NCBI GenBank assembly: GCA_030685235.1
Contig: MU839201.1
Span: forward strand, 62,001 to 126,000
Origin: Copromyces sp. CBS 386.78
Taxonomy: Eukaryota > Ascomycota > Sordariomycetes > Sordariales > Sordariaceae
Direction: 5' to 3'
DNA: 64,000 nt
Shown here in pieces: positions 58,485 to 64,000 of the stretch (position 1 is the stretch's first letter; each line of letters begins with the position of its first letter). Both the position numbers and the translations under genes were made by a program. Below the pieces are notes generated by a model that ran no database searches, had not been told where the DNA came from, and saw only the letters and a program-made list of their open reading frames with translations.

Positions 58485-59254
58485 ATTCTAATATTATTAG
58501 GGTTTAAAGTATTAAAATTAAAGAAACCTACTTCTTTATAGTTTATTTTATAATATTCTTCCTTATTAATCTTAATATTATTATTATTGGTCTTATACAC
58601 GCTAACTATTGTCTAGTCTACCCAGTAGGCATGCGGTGCTACTTCTATTCGTAGTTAGGGGGAAAAACCGTACCTTACGGCCGGGTAAAAACCCCTTACT
58701 TCGCCATCGCGACGGTCGTACTATAGCCGTCCGCCTATAATCTTCCCGTACCCGGCCCGCCTATACTACCTCGTTATATTTATAATTCTTCTATAATATT
58801 TCCCGCTAACGAAATTAACTTATCCAATAGTAGGGTTAAAGTACTTAAAGCGAAGGCCGCTAAAATTTCTAATAGTAAACTAAAGGCTACCGCATCGGCC
58901 CCAACCGTATTCTACACTCCTTCTAACCGGAAGGTTAAGGCTATTACCCGCGCTATAATTAAAGATAACCTCTTAAAGGAAATTAAGGTTAATAGTATTA
59001 AAAAATACGAAGCCGCTATAATTTATTTGTACTTTTTAACGGATAATATTTAATATTTTTAATATATTAAAGTATTCTACCGTATAATTCTGCGCGCGCT
59101 CTATAATTATTTATCGTTTTACTTTACTTATAATAAAGTTCGTTATTTTATCGATCCTTATAAGTTCCGTCGTTATTCCGGTTCGATATTATATCGGAAT
59201 TATCGCTAATTCTATATTAATTAAGCCGCGTATTATTTATAAGCGTTATAGGCG
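58485..59254 (+). pseudogene. Plus-strand Gag-like remnant, continued
   Basis: A frame with few stops runs across about 58640-59040, with a CYFYS-like segment at 58640 that resembles a damaged zinc knuckle, then a Lys/Ala/Ser-rich basic region (SRVKVLKAKAAKISNSK) and a helix. It ends at the TA-element. The reading resumes beyond it, at 60148, which marks the TA-element as an insertion. Confidence 0.42.
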
Positions 59255-59256
59255 TA

Positions 59257-59874
59257 CTTAGCTAGGGGTATATAGGGATGCTTTTATAGTTGTACAACGG
59301 TTTCTAAGATCTGCAGCGGTGGTGCAACGGTAAAGAAAATTCGCAACCGTGCTGCAACCGTACTGCAACGGTAAAAAAATCTGCAACCGTGCTGCAACGG
59401 TTGCAACATCTGCAACCATAGGATTTTTGCATACATGACGTAATTGGACCCACCTTCCTCGAAAAATTTTTAAAATCCTTCCTTTCTACCTTCCTCCTTT
59501 AATATCGAACTTCCCCTTTATAGGGAAGCGAAAACGACTAAGTTTTTGTTTCATTAATAACCCTAACCCTAAAAATAAAAAGGGTATTAAAATGAGCGCT
59601 ATTTCTTGGCGGTTATTTTGCACCCGGCTAGAGGTCCGTGCGCCCTCTATTTGACGAGAAATCTTAGTTTAAAAAAAATTTTACCGAACGGGTCTTTAGA
59701 AGAAAAAAAATAAAAATAAATAAATAAATAATATTAAATTTCCCCTTAATAAGTAAGAAAAACTAACCCTTTCCTTAAGCAATTTGGCCTAGTGGCCAAG
59801 TGGTTAATTAAGTAGTTCTTTATCTTCAGACTCTTGTTCGATTCCTCGCTGTGACAAAAATTTTTGTTCTTTTC

Positions 59875-59915
<41 letters not shown>

Positions 59916-60145
59916 TAGCCTAGATTCGCGATTTCCCCTTGTGAAAGAATTTTTTTGGCAATTACGTCATATGTGCAAAAATCCTATGGTTGCAGATGTT
60001 GCAACCGTTGCAGGACGGTTGCAACACGGTTGCAACTTATTAAACCGTTGTACTACCCTATCCAAATCTACAATAGTAGTAAATTTTTATACCGTTGTAT
60101 AACTATTATACTACAGTAATTTGAACCCTTATATTGTTAGGTAAG
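59257..60145 (+). mobile_element. TA-flanked element copy 3, best preserved, 889 bp
   Basis: Flanked by TA at 59255-59256 and 60146-60147. Left end CTTAGCTAGGGGTATATAGG; right end GTTAGGTAAG. Inner inverted repeats contain CAACCGT/ACGGTTG arrays and ATTTTTGCATACATGACG versus its inverted form near 59960. It contains telomere-like CCCTAACCCTAA (59560-59572), the tRNA-like segment and a pure A33 run (59880-59912). CpA and TpG are well kept. The 83-codon ORF at 59851-60102 crosses the A-run and is spurious. Confidence 0.87.
59784..59855 (+). other. tRNA-like (SINE-head-like) segment, copy 3
   Basis: A-box-like TAGTGGCCAAGTGG (59790-59803) and B-box-like TGTTCGATTCC (59835-59845). They are followed by a 24-bp linker and 33 consecutive A, the order seen in tRNA-derived SINEs. 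Cloverleaf pairing is poor. It could be a SINE fossilised inside a DNA element, or a pol III promoter recruited by it. Confidence 0.78.
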
Positions 60146-60147
60146 TA

Positions 60148-60484
60148 GTAAGCGTTCCGAAATATATTTAGGCAATTATTATATTAGTACTATTTGCGCT
60201 TTCGTTAAAATTATATTCGAAATTCGTTATATTCCCGCTAATATTCTGGTACTTTCTTCGTTATCCGACGCCCTTATTAAAGTAATTTTTATATAATATA
60301 CGGTTATTAAAGTTAAAAATACTAACGACGCTGTCTCGACTCTTAATAATAATTAGAATAATATTATAAAAATTTTTTGCCCCCTTATTACTTCGAAAAA
60401 GCGGAAATTAGAAACCGACGTTAGCGGCTGTAATATAAATATTAGTATTATTTATTATAATATTACTGATGCATGGAAACCGGG
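60148..60484 (+). pseudogene. Plus-strand Gag-like remnant, 3' part
   Basis: Readable plus-strand frame (YLG stop YYISTICAFVKI shifts to KRKLETDVSG near 60410), ending in a basic then Asn/Ile-rich segment. By strand and position it continues 58485-59254. The product remains unassigned. Confidence 0.4.
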
Positions 60485-60850
60485 TGATGAGATCAGCGTA
60501 GCGCGTTAACGTGATTATAATATTGTTGTTAATTCTAGGAGAGATCTAGAATCAGTACGTCAATGCGCACGGCTATATATACATATGTATATAATATATA
60601 CCTACCCTGCGTCAAGCGCAGTAGGCAGGGGGGTCCCTCTATAAGGGAAGCTACGTATTAATGCCCCTCTTAGAGAAAAAATAGTAATATCTTTATCGCT
60701 ATATATATATAAGCGCCTATTAATTAGGCTTAATTATAGCCTTCTACTACACTACTTTATTAATATCGTTAACCAAGGTTTCCTAAATAAATACCTCCCC
60801 TAATTTATATTTGAATATATATCTTCCGTTTTTTGTTTTTAAGAAATCTC
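60485..60850. other. Less-mutated LTR-like island
   Basis: Keeps CpA/TpG and GC-balanced motifs: GGGTGATGAGATCAGCG, CTAGGAGAGATCTAGAATC (similar to 51208-51225) and CTGCGTCAAGCGCAG (hairpin, near 60610), then AT repeats. It may be an LTR or its fragment; ends and duplication could not be set. 60700-60850 is AT-rich and empty. Confidence 0.4.
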
Positions 60851-62200
60851 TTTATTTAATATTAATCGCCCTTTCCTTATTCCTTCTACGTTCTAATACC
60901 ACTCCTTTAATAAATTCCTATAGATTTTTAACGTCTACTTTCTTCTATTATTCTAATTCTTTAATCCTTCCCTTTAAATCCTTAATCTCCTCTTACATTT
61001 CTTCGTACTTCTTCTTCTATTCCACTATAATTTTCTTTATCTCCTTTCTCACTTCGGTAACAATAATAGTAATTAATACTTTAACTTCTATAATAGTAAT
61101 AAAGGCCCTATTATTATTTGTAATCGATTCGAAATCGTCCCCACAAATTTTAATTAGTTTATATATATTAATAATTATAATATTAACTAACTTACTCTTA
61201 ACCTCCTTATTCGACGTAGCGTATTTAGAACGGGTATTATTAATAATAATCTTATTAACGGCCGTATTTTCGTTAATAGGGTCGTTAATTATTTAATCTA
61301 CTAAATTATTTCTAATATTTTATATTACTAAGTTAGTAACGGGTTTAATTATATTAAGGCTCGCGTTTAATTTCTAAGTAGGTTTCCTTTATTTAGCCTT
61401 TAAAGCTTTAATATCCTAATACTACTAAAACTTTTTATTTATAGTATATTATACTTTATTAATTAGTAGCAAATTAATATCGGTTTTTAAGGAAACTATT
61501 TTTATATTAAAAGAGTTACGGATTATTAATATTTTTACTACTATAACGATATTAGTAGGCGACTCTATATTGATTTTACATTATTCGAAATTATAAAGTA
61601 GATTTTTACCTAATTTGGATATCTTTCTAGGCTTATTTCCTATAATATAAACTTTTAAATCCTAACTATATTTATTATTGAACTCCTTTTAATTCTTAGG
61701 AAGGTGACGTTTCGCCTTCCGGTTATCGTTTAATATTTTACGGATTTCCGAATAATAGAGGATTATTATTATAATTTAAACGTTTAGCTCCGGAATTTAT
61801 AAGAACTTCTTATTTTTCGCTAGTATATACTTTGGATTAAAATTAACGCTCTTCCACTTATTAAGGACATATTTATTAAAAGTTTTAAAAATTAAATACT
61901 AATTAATCTTTTAAATACTATATTTCTATTTACGGCCGAGGATTACTATAATAATCTTTAAGTCCCAGTTTTTTAGAATGCTACTAAAGTCCTTAGTGAA
62001 CTAGATTATAATTTTAATTTCGTCGTTCGCTTTATATTCTCTATATTAATTAACGGAGATTTTTACGGTAATTTCGGCTTCTTCGTTATCGGGCGTCTTT
62101 TTTTTACGAAAATTTAATCTAATTAGCCTTACAGCTTCGTACGCTTTTTAGTCTCTCTTAATATTTATTATAAATTTATCGAATATTATAAATAGTTGCT
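60851..62200 (-). pseudogene. Unrecognised minus-strand protein with C-terminal coiled coil
   Basis: Running right to left, the minus strand reads an N-terminal part with KKTPDNEEAEITV (about 62105-62060) and YREYKANDEIKII, a middle part with KRHLPKN (about 61710), and a C-terminal heptad-like coiled coil (about 61000-60880: KKYEEM, EEIKDLKGRIKELE). Stops are few in the last 430 bp. The 161-codon plus-strand ORF at 60811-61296, the longest in the window, is its antisense. A Gag or a captured host gene are both possible; I assign no function. Confidence 0.45.
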
Positions 62201-62238
62201 ATATATATTAATTAAATTTAGAAAAGAGTAATAGTAAA

Positions 62239-62295
62239 TATAAGAGGGAGAAAGAAAGAGAAAGAGAGAAGGAGAGAAAGAGAATATATATAAGC
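62239..62295 (+). repeat. GA-rich microsatellite
   Basis: Nearly pure purine run of GAGA, GAAA and GGAG units. It separates the coiled-coil remnant from G5. It could be a polypurine tract remnant, but no LTR start follows. Confidence 0.8.
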
Positions 62296-62560
62296 GAAAG
62301 GGAGTAAGATAGATAGAAGGAAAATAAAGTAGTTTATAAATATTCGAAAGCAATACGAAATTATAAGGGAGAATTATAAGAATTTAATAAGATTTCGGTA
62401 TATAAATTGTAAAATAATATAGTAAAGTAGTAAACTTTCGTAGAAAAGTGGGGTAAAGAAACGGAATAAAAACGCAGCCTTAAGTGCAATATAAGGGAAG
62501 CCTTACTTCGATATTAGATTTAGGAATTTTAATAACTTCCCTTCCTTATTCTTTTAAAGG
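62296..62560. other. Spacer with no recognised content
   Basis: Purine-rich, then mixed sequence. A 3' LTR of G5 would be expected about here on the minus strand but was not recognised. Confidence 0.4.
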
Positions 62561-64000
62561 CTCTTCCTATACTGTAGCAACTTTTTTCCCTTTCCTTAGT
62601 TTTTTAAGTTTAAATTCCTTTTCGTTAATAAGATAAATATTATCGTATTTATAGAATAGGTTTAATACGTTTTATAAAAGGGTAGGACGTAGTATATATA
62701 AATTCTATTAATTCTAATATCCTTTCTATTTAATAAAATATTTAAAGATTAGGCGATTATACTTAAAGCTTATACGCCGACTAAAAATCTTATTAATTTC
62801 GTATTATTCGTCGTTATTTATATTTTCTTCAACGACTTTATTTAAATTTTAAAAACGACGGCCGAAAGGATCTTCTTTAACGGGAACGGGTATTAGTTAC
62901 ATAATTAATATAATATAATAATTTTTCCAATTAGCTACGAAATTGAATTCGACCGCTAATAGTCCTTTAACGCTAATAACCTTAAAAGGTCCTACTCGTT
63001 ATTAAAACCACTTCCTTAAGGGCTTTCCTAATAAATAATAATTGTAATATAGTCGTAAATATACCTAGTCTCTAACCTTAAACTTGGCCAATATTATTTT
63101 TTTATTATATTTCATTTTAATTACGGCTACTATATAAACGATAATTATTTCTACTTTAAAATAATTTAGTATATAGACCGCTTTAATATTAAATTTATCT
63201 TTAAAGTTAAATACTACATTTAATAGGGTACGGGGCTTAAATCCTATTAGTAATTCAATTAAAGATTTACTAATAGCATCGGTATATACTATATTAAAAT
63301 TAAATTATAATATTAAGAGGATATTTAATTAAAGTACTTTACTAATTACAATGTGGAACCTAATAGTAATTTTAATTATTTAATTCTTTCTCTCTAATAA
63401 ACTATCTATTTAAACGTAGTAGGCGGTAAATATTAAAAGTTTAATATTTATCACTTTAAATATTCCCTACTAAAAATCGGATATAAATTTAGGGTTTCTA
63501 TCGGAAATAATAACGGAAGGTAAACCCTAATTGTATAATAGAAGGTAGGTAGCTAACGCTATACCCTATTACTTTACTATTTATATTATTTATCTTAGGA
63601 TATAAAGGATACGTTTATTATATTTACTACTAACCGTTATAATCGTATTAAAGCTACCCTCTAGGATTTTAAAAATTCTACTTTAAAAATATATGGATAA
63701 TAAGACTACGAAATCGATTATAATAATATAACCTAGGATAAGCGGTACGTTAATAGGATTAAATTCGCTAAAGAGCTTCTTTTTAAAAGTAATGTTCTTA
63801 AAATATTCGGGGTAATATTAAATGTAATCCTTAATTTTCTTCGTTATTTTAAAGAACGAATAAGAAGCTAAGTCCTTAATTATCCTATTAATATTAAAAT
63901 AATATTTCGAATTGTAAACTATATATAATATATCTTTAATGTAGGCGTCTAGTACGTATAGCCGCTATTAATACTTCGTAGTACAGTAGAATAGTAAGTC
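62561..64000 (-). pseudogene. Gypsy G5 (chromovirus) integrase and chromodomain, 5' part outside window
   Basis: The minus strand from 64000 carries integrase: a Pro-Leu-Ile-Leu-Gly and Ile-Asp-Phe-Val region (first Asp, about 63730), SDRNPKFIS (second catalytic Asp, about 63490) and the region of the catalytic Glu near 63400. The C-terminal barrel reads LLGKPLRKWF (about 63030) and PVGPFKVIS (about 62995). A chromodomain follows at about 62815-62715: DEYYEINKIF and YFIK stop KGY, where the fold has a Trp-Lys-Gly-Tyr. Chromodomains steer integration to marked heterochromatin. RIPed like the others, and cut only by the window edge. Confidence 0.83.

Noticed and set aside
59559..59572. Telomere end or interstitial telomere array
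   Set aside because: Only two TTAGGG-type units, always at the same place inside a repeated element.
59784..59855. Genuine tRNA gene
   Set aside because: A- and B-box-like strings are present, but acceptor and anticodon stems do not pair, and three repeated copies sit in the same mobile element.
60811..61296. 161-codon plus-strand ORF, longest in the window
   Set aside because: Hydrophobic, Ile/Leu/Ser-rich composition typical of antisense AT-rich sequence; the opposite strand reads as a charged coiled-coil protein.
1..64000. Mitochondrial or plasmid origin suggested by high AT
   Set aside because: CpG is retained, GC-rich islands exist, and the content is nuclear LTR retrotransposons and MULEs with RIP-type decay.

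Overview
The window reads as gene-poor, repeat-dense heterochromatin from a filamentous ascomycete whose genome shows strong repeat-induced point mutation (RIP). TpA is very common, CpA and TpG are scarce, and CpG is kept, so the decay follows RIP preference rather than CpG deamination. Recognisable transposon proteins are broken mainly by TAG and TAA where Trp or Gln is expected, and zinc-binding Cys and His codons have become Tyr. I find no intact host gene, rRNA, CRISPR array or working protein-coding gene; every ORF above about 60 codons is antisense, low-complexity or part of a repeat. Most named genes below are therefore pseudogenes, and their outer limits are approximate.

Layout. 1-3 kb is decayed sequence with a G-rich tandem repeat. 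3.0-4.4 kb holds a Mutator-like (MULE) transposase remnant. A plus-strand Ty3/Gypsy gag-protease follows at 4.5-6.5 kb and is cut inside its protease by a complete minus-strand Gypsy element (G1, 6527-18418, 5-bp TSD ATTTT). G1 itself holds a complete 3.7-kb MULE (8360-12047, 8-bp TSD) and a MITE (15864-16289). 18.6-19.5 kb is the first of three TA-flanked elements carrying a tRNA-like segment. 20.6-28.9 kb is a second minus-strand Gypsy (G2), interrupted by TA-element copy 2. 28930-36479 is a third complete Gypsy (G3, TSD ATACC), itself holding a MITE.

38.1-42.5 kb has two LTR-like arms placed head to head around a 1.8-kb unknown coding remnant, followed by a plus-strand gag. 43.1-50.2 kb is an unusual inverted-repeat complex: a TA-flanked composite of two related terminal elements around a core with perfect 47-bp inverted repeats, overlapping a larger imperfect palindrome. 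Two solo LTRs follow. 51.9-57 kb is Gypsy G4 on the minus strand, carrying two MITEs. 57-60.5 kb has plus-strand gag-like remnants cut by a MITE and by TA-element copy 3. 60.8-62.2 kb holds an unrecognised minus-strand coiled-coil pseudogene, and 62.5-64 kb is the integrase-chromodomain end of a fifth Gypsy (G5), which runs off the window.

The strongest non-obvious signal is that the full MULE and six short elements scattered over 50 kb share one terminal plan although their sequences differ. Each begins with a 6-bp GAG-leader, then a 15-bp box, a 7-bp spacer and a second copy of the 15-bp box, giving an exact 22-bp period at each end, and each has an 8-bp target duplication (seven of eight matching in one case). 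This makes the short elements likely non-autonomous clients of MULE transposases. They keep CpA/TpG-rich sequence while the long elements around them are heavily RIPed.
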